46,357 nt of DNA from Amycolatopsis thailandensis (GCF_002234405.1 NZ_NMQT01000140.1:1-46357); one strand, 5' to 3'; positions 22,165 through 30,231 are shown, numbered from the stretch's first letter. A program made the numbers and translations. The notes: generated by a model not told the origin, from the sequence alone.

Positions 22165-23727
22165 ATGCTGACCTTGGCGGCGCTGGTCGCGGACCCGGAT
22201 CTCGAACTGCGGGTGGTCGTCCCCGGCCGAGACGGGGCGATGGCCGGGCAGGTGCTGTGGGTGCACAACACCGAGCTGCCCGACCCCGGGCCGTACGTGC
22301 GCGAGCACGAGGTCGTGCTGACCAACGGCCTGTGGCTGGACCGCACCGACCCGGCGGACTTCGTCGCGCGGGTGGTCCGCGCGGGAGCGGCCGGGATCAT
22401 CTTCGGGCTGCGCGTCGAACGACGTGACACCCCTCCGGCGCTCGCCGAGGCGTGTCGCGAAGCCGGGCTGCCGCTGCTGGAGATCTCTGTGGCTGTGCCC
22501 TTCACGGCCGTCACCCGCGCGGCGGCGGCGATCCAGGCCGCGGACCGGCAGAGCGCGCTGATGTCGTTGGTGCGAAGGGGAGACGAGCTGACCTCGGCGC
22601 TTTCGCGAGGCGCGGGCGCCTCCGGGGTGCTGGAGGTCCTGCGCCGTGAGCACGAGCTGCCGCTCGCGGTCGTGGACCGGATGGGCCGGGAGCTGGCGTC
22701 CGCCGGGGCGGGCCTGGACGCCGGGCAGACACGCGCCGCGGCGGAGGCCCTGACCCGGCATCCGCCGCCGCTGGAGGCGGATCTCGGCGCGGGGACACGG
22801 GCGGCGCTGTTCCCGGTCGGCGCGATCGGCGACGCGGACGCCGCGCTGCTGTGCCTGCGTCCCGTGGCCGGGCTGACGCGGGACGAGCGGGACGCGCTGG
22901 AGCAGACCGCCCGCTACCTCAGCCTCGAAGTGGCCCGGCACCAGGCGGTGCAGGCCATCGAGATGCGGTTCGCCGTCGAACTGCTGGACATGGTGCTCTC
23001 CGGCGCGCAGCGGGTCGCGGAGGTGCCCGGCAGGCTGCGCGCGTTCGGGGTCGACCCGGACGGTCCGCTGGCCGTGATCGCGCTGGCGTTCGCCGGCGAC
23101 GACGCCACCGCGACCCTGCCGGGGATGGCGGAGGCCGTCACGGACTTCCTGCTGGCGGACGGGTTGCCCGCGGTCGTGGCGGCGGGCAGCCGGGACGTCG
23201 TGGCGGTACTGCCGTTCCGCTCGGGAAGACAATCGCCCGCCGCGTTCGCGCCCCGGCTGGCGGCGGCCGTTTCGCACCGGTTCTCCGGCGGGCGCGTGGT
23301 CGTCGGGCTGGCCGATCCCGTGTCCGGCGCGGCCGGGCTGCGCGAACCGTTGTCGCGCAGCCGCGAAGCCTGCCGCGTGCTCCGGGGCAGGCGTGGCGGG
23401 CCGGTGGCGGCGAGTTTCGCCGAACTGGGCAGCTACCGGCTCCTGCTGGAGTCGCACGACGAGCAGTGGCGGTACACGTTCGCCGACGTCCTGCTCGGCC
23501 CGCTGCGCGAGCACGACCGTGCCCGCGACGGCGACCTGGAGACGACCTTGCGGGCGTTCCTCGACCACGACGGCCAGTGGGCGGCCACCGCCGCGGCCCT
23601 GTTCGTGCACGTCAACACCTTGCGCAACCGGCTGGCCAAGGTCACCGAGCTGACCGGCCGCGACGTCGGGCGCACCGCGGACCGGGTCGACCTCTTCCTG
23701 GCACTGGAAGCGGCTCAGTCCGGGTAG
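22165..23727 (+). CDS. PucR-family transcriptional regulator
   Basis: This protein of about 520 aa has an N-terminal PucR ligand domain (about 5-125, starting LTLAALVADPDLELRVV and containing EVVLTNGLWL), a GGDEF-like middle and a C-terminal HTH_30 (about 455-515, with LRAFLDHDGQWAATAAALFVHVNTLRNRL). PucR proteins activate purine degradation or related nitrogen catabolism genes. An open frame extends upstream to 22027, but family N-termini and a TATATT seven bases before 22165 favour this start. Its 3' end overlaps the convergent deacetylase gene by 13 bases; that operon is its likely target. Confidence 0.9.
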   Translation: MLTLAALVADPDLELRVVVPGRDGAMAGQVLWVHNTELPDPGPYVREHEVVLTNGLWLDRTDPADFVARVVRAGAAGIIFGLRVERRDTPPALAEACREAGLPLLEISVAVPFTAVTRAAAAIQAADRQSALMSLVRRGDELTSALSRGAGASGVLEVLRREHELPLAVVDRMGRELASAGAGLDAGQTRAAAEALTRHPPPLEADLGAGTRAALFPVGAIGDADAALLCLRPVAGLTRDERDALEQTARYLSLEVARHQAVQAIEMRFAVELLDMVLSGAQRVAEVPGRLRAFGVDPDGPLAVIALAFAGDDATATLPGMAEAVTDFLLADGLPAVVAAGSRDVVAVLPFRSGRQSPAAFAPRLAAAVSHRFSGGRVVVGLADPVSGAAGLREPLSRSREACRVLRGRRGGPVAASFAELGSYRLLLESHDEQWRYTFADVLLGPLREHDRARDGDLETTLRAFLDHDGQWAATAAALFVHVNTLRNRLAKVTELTGRDVGRTADRVDLFLALEAAQSG

Positions 23728-24584
23728 ACCGCCGGATCGATTTCCAGGCGCCGCAAGGGTTCGGCGGGTAAGGCTGGGTCGGCCAGCGCCGCGGCCGCCA
23801 CGTCGCGGCACCGCGCGAACCGGACGTCGCCGAGGCCGAGCCCGAACTCGATGAGCGCCCGCACTGCCTCCAGCCGCCCCGGCCTGCCCGACAGGAACGG
23901 GTGCAGGCACAGGTTGAACAGGCATCGGTACCGGCGCATCGCGTCGAGCTCCGCGCGCCACATCTCCAGTACCCGGACCGGGGAGGTGATCACCGAACCG
24001 ATCTGCGGCGAGGGAAGGAACGCGTACTGCTCCCAGTCGTCGAGCGACCAGTGCACCGGCAGCTCGGCGATCCGGCCCGCCCCGGTCTCGATCAGATAGG
24101 GCCGGTCGTCGGCCATCAGCGACGAGTCGTAGCTCAGCCCGTGTTCCGCCACCAGCGCCGGAGTGTCCCAAGTGGACTCCCAGCCCGCCGCGCGATGCCC
24201 GCTGATCTCGATGCCCTGGCGCGCGAAGACCTCCATGCCCCGTTCGAAATCGGCTCGCTGCCCGGCGGCGGTCATCGTGGTCGGCGGCCGGTGGCTGTAG
24301 GAGTGATGCGCCACCTCGTGCCCCCGTTCCACGATCGAGGCGGCGAGGCCGGGCCGCTGTTCGGCGACCCAGCCCGGCACGAAGAACGTCGCGGGCACGG
24401 CCAGTTCACCGAGCAAGTCGAGAATGCGCGGCACCCCGACCTTCGGCCCGTACGCCTGATGGGACATGGTCGACAGATGCCCGGCGTAACCCCGTCCGTG
24501 CGCGAGGATCGGGGATTCCGCGTCCACGTCGAAGGTCAGGGTCGCCACCGCGGCCGCGCCGCCGTGCCAGCTTGTTTCGGTCAC
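23715..24584 (-). CDS. Polysaccharide deacetylase-family protein (PuuE/amidohydrolase-like)
   Basis: This 289-aa NodB-homology protein has motif 1 TFDVDAE (17-23, catalytic and metal Asp) and motif 2 H94-x3-H98 (HSYSHR). It lacks a signal peptide, so it is cytosolic, unlike cell-wall deacetylases. Cytosolic members include metal-independent allantoinase PuuE and related amide hydrolases, which fits a nitrogen-catabolism context. The GTG at 24584 overlaps the stop of the flavin oxidoreductase gene. The exact substrate is unknown. Confidence 0.88.
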   Translation of the reverse strand: MTETSWHGGAAAVATLTFDVDAESPILAHGRGYAGHLSTMSHQAYGPKVGVPRILDLLGELAVPATFFVPGWVAEQRPGLAASIVERGHEVAHHSYSHRPPTTMTAAGQRADFERGMEVFARQGIEISGHRAAGWESTWDTPALVAEHGLSYDSSLMADDRPYLIETGAGRIAELPVHWSLDDWEQYAFLPSPQIGSVITSPVRVLEMWRAELDAMRRYRCLFNLCLHPFLSGRPGRLEAVRALIEFGLGLGDVRFARCRDVAAAALADPALPAEPLRRLEIDPAVYPD

Positions 24585-25708
24585 GCTTGCCGACTCTCCC
24601 GCCAGCGGCGCGAGTTCGCCACCGTGACCGTCGGGGAGACCATCGCGCGATCGAACTCGGCCAGGGGTTCCGCCGCGGCGACACGGGCGGGCAGATCGGG
24701 ATTGGCCAGCGCGCCGTGCCCGATCGAGAGCAGGTCGGCGTGCTCGCCTTCGAGCACCTCTTTCGCCTGGGTGAGATCGTGCATCCCGCCGTTGGCGATC
24801 ACCGGCAGCCCGGTGACCTTCCTGGCGAGGGCGGTGATGGTGCCGCCGTCGGCCAGCTTCGCCGTTTCGAGCCAGTTCCGGCCTTCGCTGGCGATGTGGA
24901 GGTAGTCCGCGCCCGCCTCGGCGACCGCGGCGAAGATCACCTCGGCGTCGTCACGGCCGCCGGGCCAGCGGTAGGTGAAGTCGTTGACCTTCGTCTGCGA
25001 CAGCCGCACACCGGTCACCAGCTCCGGCACGGCCTCGGCGACGGCGGTGACGACGCGGGCGGTCAGCCGGATCCGGTCGGCGACCGATCCGCCGTAGGAA
25101 TCGGTGCGCCGGTTGGTGTAGTCGGTGAGGAACTGGTCGAGCAGGTATCCGTTGGCCGCGTGCACTTCGACGCCGTCGAACCCGGCCTCGCGGGCACGCC
25201 GGGCCGCCGCGGCGAATCCGTCGACGACGTCGTCGATCCCGGCGGTGGTCAGTTCCCGGGGCGCGGCCCACGGCCCGGAACCGCCGTACGCGGGCATCAT
25301 CTCCCCGCGCGGCTGGACGGCGGAGGGGCCGACGGTGTGGTCCCGGTGCGGATTCCCCTGGGAGATCGCGCCGGCGTGCATGAGCTGCGCGATCATCCGG
25401 CCGCCCGCCGCGCGCACTCCGGCGGTGACCACGCGCCAGCCCGCGACGTGTTCGTCGCGCGCGAGGCCGGGCTGGTTGAGGTATCCCTGGCTGGCCGCCG
25501 TGTCCGGGTAGGTGCCCTCGCTGAACACGAGCCCGAACCCGCCGCGGGCGAATTCGGCGTAGTAGTCGGCCATTTCGCCGGTCGGCGTGCCGTCGGGCGC
25601 GGCCGAGACCCGGGTCATGGGGGCGACGGCGTAGCGGTTGCGCAGCGCGAGACCGCCGAGGGTGGCCGGGGCCAGCGCGGGGTGGGCGTGGCCGACGGTG
25701 GTGGTCAT
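24581..25708 (-). CDS. NADH:flavin oxidoreductase (old yellow enzyme family)
   Basis: This 375-aa TIM-barrel flavoprotein has the OYE hallmarks NRYAVAPMTR (FMN site), GRMIAQLMHAGAIS, the active-site segment FDGVEVHAANGYLLDQFLTD and the C-terminal phosphate-binding stretch LPVIANGGMHD...LLSIGHGALANPDLP. It reduces an activated double bond or a related substrate using FMN and NAD(P)H. A GGAGG lies nine bases before the ATG at 25708, which also overlaps the upstream stop (ATGA). It is the middle gene of the UAAP - OYE - deacetylase operon. Confidence 0.95.
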   Translation of the reverse strand: MTTTVGHAHPALAPATLGGLALRNRYAVAPMTRVSAAPDGTPTGEMADYYAEFARGGFGLVFSEGTYPDTAASQGYLNQPGLARDEHVAGWRVVTAGVRAAGGRMIAQLMHAGAISQGNPHRDHTVGPSAVQPRGEMMPAYGGSGPWAAPRELTTAGIDDVVDGFAAAARRAREAGFDGVEVHAANGYLLDQFLTDYTNRRTDSYGGSVADRIRLTARVVTAVAEAVPELVTGVRLSQTKVNDFTYRWPGGRDDAEVIFAAVAEAGADYLHIASEGRNWLETAKLADGGTITALARKVTGLPVIANGGMHDLTQAKEVLEGEHADLLSIGHGALANPDLPARVAAAEPLAEFDRAMVSPTVTVANSRRWRESRQA

Positions 25709-26319
25709 GATCGTGTTCCTCCATTGTGGACTGTTTCGATGGCGAGCGGGGAGAGTCCGGCGTCGCTGATCCGGACGAGATCCTGCGGGCAGGCGGAAAC
25801 CACGACGACGCAATCCAGTTCGGCCCGCAGCGTGACGGCGTCGCCGGGCCGCGAGGTCGCGGTCAGCCAGCTCAGCCTGCCGTCCGCTCCGACCGGGATG
25901 CGCATGAAGACGTTGATCGGCTGCGGGGCCGGGCCCGTGAAGCCCAGCCCGAGCTCGCTCAGCGCCTCGCGCAGGTTCGTGGCGCAGGACCGGTGACCCG
26001 GCGCTCCCAGCGCGGCATACCGGGCCGGGTCGCAGGCCGGGATCAGCATGTCGTGCTCGCCGGGCGAGGTGTCCTCGGCCAAGGTCAGGATCGGGCGGCG
26101 CCGGTCGGTCACGAAGGCCTCGCCTACCGCGGGGAACAGCCTGTCGGTCGCGGCGCGGGTGTGCGCCGCGCTGTGGTGCTCGGCCAGGTCGGTCCCGCTG
26201 TCGGTGAACGCGAACACGTCGCCGACCTGGCCGCCCTCGACGTCGATCACCCGGATCAGGTCTCCCGCGGCCACCCGGACGGCTTTCGCGGTCCCCGGTG
26301 GCACTTCCGTTCTGCCCAT
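25705..26319 (-). CDS. DUF1989 / urea-amidolyase-associated protein
   Basis: This 204-aa protein belongs to the DUF1989 family found next to urea carboxylase and purine or guanidine catabolism genes. Conserved features are EVPPGTAKAVRVAAGDLIRVIDVEGGQVGD near the N-terminus, a histidine-rich AEHHSAAHTRA and GHRSCATNLREAL in the middle, with QPINVFMRIPV following. A metal-dependent function is likely but not established. I chose the ATG at 26319, where the family domain begins; the upstream ATG at 26370 would place the first codons over a palindromic operator. It is the first gene of its operon. Confidence 0.85.
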   Translation of the reverse strand: MGRTEVPPGTAKAVRVAAGDLIRVIDVEGGQVGDVFAFTDSGTDLAEHHSAAHTRAATDRLFPAVGEAFVTDRRRPILTLAEDTSPGEHDMLIPACDPARYAALGAPGHRSCATNLREALSELGLGFTGPAPQPINVFMRIPVGADGRLSWLTATSRPGDAVTLRAELDCVVVVSACPQDLVRISDAGLSPLAIETVHNGGTRS

Positions 26320-26355
26320 GCCTTCAGCAAACCCGGGGTGGGGGTCTGCCCGCCA

Positions 26356-26401
26356 TGGAGGAAGCTCCATGATCGTGGATCTCTGCTGGAGGAACCTCCA
26401 A
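26356..26401. promoter_or_regulatory. Two copies of palindrome TGGAGGAANCTCCA
   Basis: TGGAGGAAGCTCCA (26356-26369, extended to CATGGAG/CTCCATG arms) and TGGAGGAACCTCCA (26388-26401) are near-identical palindromes with centres 32 bp apart, about three helical turns. They lie 37-82 bp upstream of the DUF1989 start and look like a double operator for the UAAP-OYE-deacetylase operon. Confidence 0.6.
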
Positions 26402-26436
26402 GAGGCGAGTGGGGTAGTTGGGTGATGCGAGTGTGG

Positions 26437-26467
26437 AGGATTCGGGACGTTCAACGTCCCGATTCCT
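26437..26467. repeat. Hairpin 1 (GGGACGTT/AACGTCCC)
   Basis: 15-bp arms (26437-26451 and 26453-26467) differ at one position and are separated by one base. The core GGACGTTCARCGTCC is shared with the next hairpin. There is no U-tract. Confidence 0.75.
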
Positions 26468-26490
26468 ACATCGTCACGAGGCCGCCGAGC

Positions 26491-26529
26491 GGGGAAGAAT
26501 CCGGACGTTCAGCGTCCGAAATCTTCCCC
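26491..26529. repeat. Hairpin 2 (GGGGAAGA-n3-CGGACG)
   Basis: The arms GGGGAAGA and CGGACG pair with CGTCCG and TCTTCCCC, with a symmetric 3-base internal loop and TTCAG at the tip. It shares its core with hairpin 1, which suggests a small repeated RNA or DNA element in this 600-bp gene-free interval (26320-26926). Confidence 0.75.
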
Positions 26530-26662
26530 CGTCACATCTCCACCCCAGCGGGCAGGCGAGGCGAACCCAAGCCCAGTGGGTGAACAAACACCGGTCCGCT
26601 CCAACCCGAATCGCCACTCACGACCACGGTGACCAAGCTCGGAACTTTCGCGTGACGGGGTG

Positions 26663-26794
26663 GACGGCACGTGTGATCAGACGGACGACACTCGTGACCA
26701 GACGGACGGCACTCTCGCGGCCGAGTTACCAGGCCCGTGTCGTCCGTCCAGTCACGCGTGTCGTCCATCTGGACACGGGTGTCGTCCACCTCGG
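26663..26794. repeat. Head-to-head 21-bp repeat array, copy 2
   Basis: Left units start at 26663, 26684 and (partial) 26705, and inverted units at 26737, 26758 and (partial) 26779. The spacer again contains GGCCGAGT. The unit sequence and overall plan match the array at 16867-17044. An inverse GATTCGGGTT/GTGAGTGG repeat lies just upstream, at about 26604-26626, as it does near copy 1. Confidence 0.85.
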
Positions 26795-26926
26795 CACCGC
26801 CTGTCTCACCTGCCGTACCGACCGTCAGGGCAGCACGGCACGAGCGCCACGCTCGAGACGGCCAGCGTCCCCGCCGAGATAGTTCAGGTTTTGACCATTT
26901 TCGAGACGTCGGGTTAGTGTTCGGCG

Positions 26927-27460
26927 ATGGAAGACGTGGACGCGGCCGGGCTGGACTTCTGGTCGTTCGTGGCGCTGGCGAACCGGAGGCTCGCGCAGGA
27001 GTACGGCTTCCGGCACCAGCTGGCGACCGAGGTGCTGCTGACCCTCAACCGCGCCTCCGACCTGGTGACCTACGACCTCGAAGCCGCGGTGCACCGGCCG
27101 CGTGGCCGGTCGTGGTCGGCGTTCCGGCTGCTGTTCGTGGTCTGGCTCGCCGGACCGCTCGAACCGACGAGCGCCGCGCGGCTGACCGGGATGAGCCGGG
27201 CGGCGGTGTCGAACCTGGTCAAGACGCTGGTCGCGGAGGGAATGCTCGACCGGGTCCCGGACGAGCGGGACGGCCGTTCGGTGCAGCTGTCGCTGACCGA
27301 GGCGGGGCACGAGGAGATGGTCTCGGTCTTCCGCGAGCACAACGAACGCGAATTCGGCTGGACGAACGCGCTGACCGAGACCGAACAGCGCATCCTCGTG
27401 ATGCTGCTGGGCAAGCTGATCACGAGTCGCGCCGAGTTCGGCACCCGGAGCCGCAAGTAG
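26927..27460 (+). CDS. MarR-family transcriptional regulator
   Basis: This 177-aa protein has a winged helix-turn-helix (about 60-130) containing LTGMSRAAVSNLVKTLVAEGMLDRVPDERDGR split by the usual wing, with helical dimerisation ends. Its N-terminal 50 residues are longer than in many MarR proteins. It precedes, in the same direction, a gene of unknown function and fumarylacetoacetase, so it probably controls aromatic amino-acid catabolism. A perfect 8-bp-arm inverted repeat just before the next gene is its likely operator. Confidence 0.9.
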   Translation: MEDVDAAGLDFWSFVALANRRLAQEYGFRHQLATEVLLTLNRASDLVTYDLEAAVHRPRGRSWSAFRLLFVVWLAGPLEPTSAARLTGMSRAAVSNLVKTLVAEGMLDRVPDERDGRSVQLSLTEAGHEEMVSVFREHNEREFGWTNALTETEQRILVMLLGKLITSRAEFGTRSRK

Positions 27461-27484
27461 CCCTTCCCGTCGCCCGGAAGACCG

Positions 27485-27508
27485 GACTATCCTGCCCAAC
27501 GGATAGTC
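27485..27508. promoter_or_regulatory. Palindrome GACTATCC-N8-GGATAGTC
   Basis: Perfect 8-bp arms separated by 8 bp lie 33 bp upstream of the start of the gene at 27541 and 24 bp after the MarR gene. Size and symmetry suit a MarR dimer, placing the unknown gene and fahA under local control. Confidence 0.55.
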
Positions 27509-27540
27509 AAAGTGTGAACTAAATCGGCGAGGAGGAGACC

Positions 27541-28383
27541 ATGGTGGACGGCGGACGGATTCCCGCGCTCTTCGCCGGGCTGTGCGACGACGCCGCCGTG
27601 TTCCCACCGGGGCTGGCCCCGCTGCCGGACGCCGTCGCGGCACACGACGAACACGTCTCCGCCTGGTACGCGGGCCTCGTCGGACCGCTGGTGGTCGCCG
27701 CCACCGCGCTCGGCGAGCTCGCCGAGGTGCTGGGCGACCGGGAAGCCCCGCTGCCGATCGCGGTCACCCTGCCCGGCGGGCCCGCGCAGCTCGACGGCGC
27801 GCTCAAGGCCGTCGCCACGCTGCCGGTGAAACTCGACGCGCTCGAGATCGCCGTCCCGGACGAGATGGGGCCGGACGAGGTGGTCGACGCGATTTCCGTC
27901 GTCACCGCACCGGTTTTCGTCGAGATTCCGCGCGACGGCCGGCGCCTTCGGCTGCTGGCCGCCCTGTCCGGCACCGGCCACCGCGCGAAGTTCCGCACCG
28001 GTGGCGTCCGGGCCGAGCTGTACCCGGACGAGGCCGAACTCGCGGCCGCGGTCCGGGCGGCCGTCGAGGCGGGTGTCCCGTTCAAGGCCACCGCCGGGCT
28101 GCACCACGCGCTCCGCAACACCGACCCGGCGACCGGCTTCGAACAGCACGGTTTCCTGAACCTGATGCTCGCCACCGACGCCGTCCTCACCGGCGGCGAC
28201 GCGGAAGCCGCGCTCGCCGAACGAGACGGCGCCGTCCTCGCCGGGCGGCTGCGGGCGCTGGAGCCGGATCGCGCCGTCGCGGTCCGCGCGGGCTTCACGT
28301 CGTTCGGCACTTGCAGCATCACCGACCCCCTGACCGAACTGGCCGGACTCGGCCTGCTCGAGGCGCCCCGAGGAGAGGCATGA
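27541..28383 (+). CDS. Conserved protein of unknown function coupled to fumarylacetoacetase
   Basis: This 280-aa soluble protein has alternating strands and helices (LDALEIAVP, VFVEIP, RAKFRTGG, GVPFKATAGLHHALR) suggestive of a TIM-barrel-like fold. I do not recognise a named family. The RTGG and KATAGLHH segments look like phosphate- or metal-binding loops and may form an active site. A GAGGAGGAG ribosome-binding site precedes the ATG, and the stop overlaps the fahA start (ATGA). Co-translation with fahA suggests a role in tyrosine or homogentisate breakdown; it is not a typical glutathione-type maleylacetoacetate isomerase. Confidence 0.82.
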   Translation: MVDGGRIPALFAGLCDDAAVFPPGLAPLPDAVAAHDEHVSAWYAGLVGPLVVAATALGELAEVLGDREAPLPIAVTLPGGPAQLDGALKAVATLPVKLDALEIAVPDEMGPDEVVDAISVVTAPVFVEIPRDGRRLRLLAALSGTGHRAKFRTGGVRAELYPDEAELAAAVRAAVEAGVPFKATAGLHHALRNTDPATGFEQHGFLNLMLATDAVLTGGDAEAALAERDGAVLAGRLRALEPDRAVAVRAGFTSFGTCSITDPLTELAGLGLLEAPRGEA

Positions 28384-29555
28384 CCACGATCGACATCCCC
28401 GCAGGCTCCCTGTTCGGGATCGACAACCTGCCGTACGGCGTGTTCTCCGTCGACGGCGGTTCCCCGCGCGTCGGCGTACGTGTCGGGGACTCCGTCCTCG
28501 ACCTGGCCGCGGCGCTCGGCGACGACGTGTTCGCCGCGCCGTCGCTGAACCCGTTCATGGCGCAGGGATACGACCGCTGGGTGGCGGTCCGGGCGCGGAT
28601 CCGTGACCTGGTCACCGGCGAAATCCCCGACGGCGCGGTCCATCCCGTCGGGCGGGTGAGCATGCACCTGCCGATCGAGGTCGCGGACTACGTCGACTTC
28701 TACGCTTCCGAACACCACGCTTCGAACGTCGGCAGGCTGTTCCGCCCGGACGCGGAACCGTTGCTGCCCAACTGGAAGCATCTCCCGGTCGGCTATCACG
28801 GGCGGTCCGGCACGGTCCTGGTCTCCGGTACGGACATCGTGCGCCCGAGCGGTCAGCGCAAGGCCCCGGCCGAGGCGGCGCCGGTGTTCGGGCCGAGTGT
28901 GCGGCTGGACATCGAAGCGGAGCTGGGCTTCGTCGTCGGCACCGGGACCCCGCTGAACACCCCGATCACCCCGGACGCCTTCCCTCGCCACGTTTTCGGC
29001 GCGGTGCTGCTCAACGACTGGTCGGCCCGCGACATCCAGGCGTGGGAATACGTCCCGCTGGGCCCGCATCTCGGCAAGAGCTTCGCGACCTCGATCTCCC
29101 CTTGGGTGGTACCGATCCTGGCGCTGGAGGCCGCGCGGATCCCGCTGCCGGGCCAGATCGATCCGCAGCCGTTGCCGTACCTGCGGGAAAGCTCGCCGTG
29201 GGGGCTCGACATCGATCTGGTCGTCGAATGGAACGGCGAGGAGGTCAGCCGCCCGCCCTTCCGCGAGATGTACTGGTCGCCCGCCCAGATGCTCGCGCAC
29301 CTGACGATCAACGGCGCGTCCTCGCGCACAGGAGACCTGTACGGCTCCGGCACGATCTCCGGACCGGAGAAGAACCAGCGCGGCGCGTTCCTCGAATTGT
29401 CCTGGGGCGGAAGGGAACCGCTCACGGTCAAGGGGGAGGAGCGCACCTTCCTGCTGGACGGCGACGAGGTCGTCATCACCGGGACCGCGCCCGGCGCGAA
29501 CGGCGCGCGGATCGGGTTCGGTGAGGTGCGGGGCCGCGTGCTGCCCGCCGGCTGA
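28380..29555 (+). CDS. fahA: Fumarylacetoacetase
   Basis: This 391-aa hydrolase splits fumarylacetoacetate into fumarate and acetoacetate, the last step of tyrosine degradation. Recognisable segments are the N-terminal FAH domain (NLPYGVFSV), DFYASEHHASNVGRLFRP and GYHGRSGTVLVSGTDI, the metal-site region DIEAELGFVVG, and NDWSARDIQAWEYVPLG followed by LGKSFATSISPWVV. Length is near that of bacterial and animal enzymes (about 400-420 aa). GAGGAGAGG precedes the ATG at 28380, which overlaps the upstream stop. Confidence 0.96.
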   Translation: MTTIDIPAGSLFGIDNLPYGVFSVDGGSPRVGVRVGDSVLDLAAALGDDVFAAPSLNPFMAQGYDRWVAVRARIRDLVTGEIPDGAVHPVGRVSMHLPIEVADYVDFYASEHHASNVGRLFRPDAEPLLPNWKHLPVGYHGRSGTVLVSGTDIVRPSGQRKAPAEAAPVFGPSVRLDIEAELGFVVGTGTPLNTPITPDAFPRHVFGAVLLNDWSARDIQAWEYVPLGPHLGKSFATSISPWVVPILALEAARIPLPGQIDPQPLPYLRESSPWGLDIDLVVEWNGEEVSRPPFREMYWSPAQMLAHLTINGASSRTGDLYGSGTISGPEKNQRGAFLELSWGGREPLTVKGEERTFLLDGDEVVITGTAPGANGARIGFGEVRGRVLPAG

Positions 29556-29567
29556 AGTACGTGAAGG

Positions 29568-29600
29568 GCCCCTTGCTCACGCCAGGCGCGAGCGAGGGGC
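29568..29600. terminator. Hairpin after fahA
   Basis: GCCCCTTGCTC (29568-29578) pairs with GAGCGAGGGGC (29590-29600) with one G-U pair and an 11-base loop. It starts 13 bases after the fahA stop. No T-run follows. The GTGAAGGGCCCCTTG sequence resembles the GTGAAGGCCTCCTT repeat family. Confidence 0.6.
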
Positions 29601-29624
29601 CACGTTCTCGTACGATCTGCGGTC

Positions 29625-30221
29625 GTGAACCCCTCTGCCGAGGACATAATCCGCAGCGCGGCGCGGTGGATCGAGCGCGGTGTCCGCGTCGACACCTCCG
29701 CCTTCGCGCAGGACCTGGGCATCTCCCGCAGCACGTTGTTCCGCCGCGCCGGGAACCGGGAAGACCTGCTGGGCGACGCTCTCCACTACCTGTCCGAACG
29801 CACCTTGGCGGCCGCGACGCGCACCTGGCAGCGCGAACAAGGCGACGTGGTGCGCAACGCGGCAGGCGAGCTGCGCTGTCTCGCGATCATGCGCGAGTAC
29901 CGATCCGTGCTCGCGGCGAGCGCCGGGTTCCGCCGTTTCCTCGACGACGAGCCGGTCTTGGCGATCCGCCTGCTCACCGATCCGCACGGCCGCGTCCAGC
30001 CGAGGGTGATCGCGGCGCACGTCGACCTGCTGCGCCGCGACGTCGACGACGGCGGTTTCGTTCCCTCGGTCGGCCTGGACAGCCTCTGTTACGCGATCGT
30101 CCGGCTGGGGGAGGCGTTCCTGTACTCGGACGTGCTCGCCTCCCGGGCACCCGATCTGGACGCGGCGTCGACACTGCTCGGCGCGCTCGTGGAAGGACGC
30201 GAGCCGCTCCGCGCCGGCTGA
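29625..30221 (+). CDS. QsdR-like TetR-family transcriptional regulator
   Basis: This 198-aa protein has an N-terminal TetR-type helix-turn-helix (about 5-50) with TSAFAQDLGISRSTLFRRAGNREDLL and an all-helical C-terminal ligand domain resembling the QsdR group. The recognition segment RSTLFRR replaces the more common STLYRYF pattern. The GTG start at 29625 lies about 25 bases after the fahA hairpin and has no strong ribosome-binding site. No divergent target is obvious. Confidence 0.85.
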   Translation: MNPSAEDIIRSAARWIERGVRVDTSAFAQDLGISRSTLFRRAGNREDLLGDALHYLSERTLAAATRTWQREQGDVVRNAAGELRCLAIMREYRSVLAASAGFRRFLDDEPVLAIRLLTDPHGRVQPRVIAAHVDLLRRDVDDGGFVPSVGLDSLCYAIVRLGEAFLYSDVLASRAPDLDAASTLLGALVEGREPLRAG

Positions 30222-30231
30222 CCGTCGGTAC

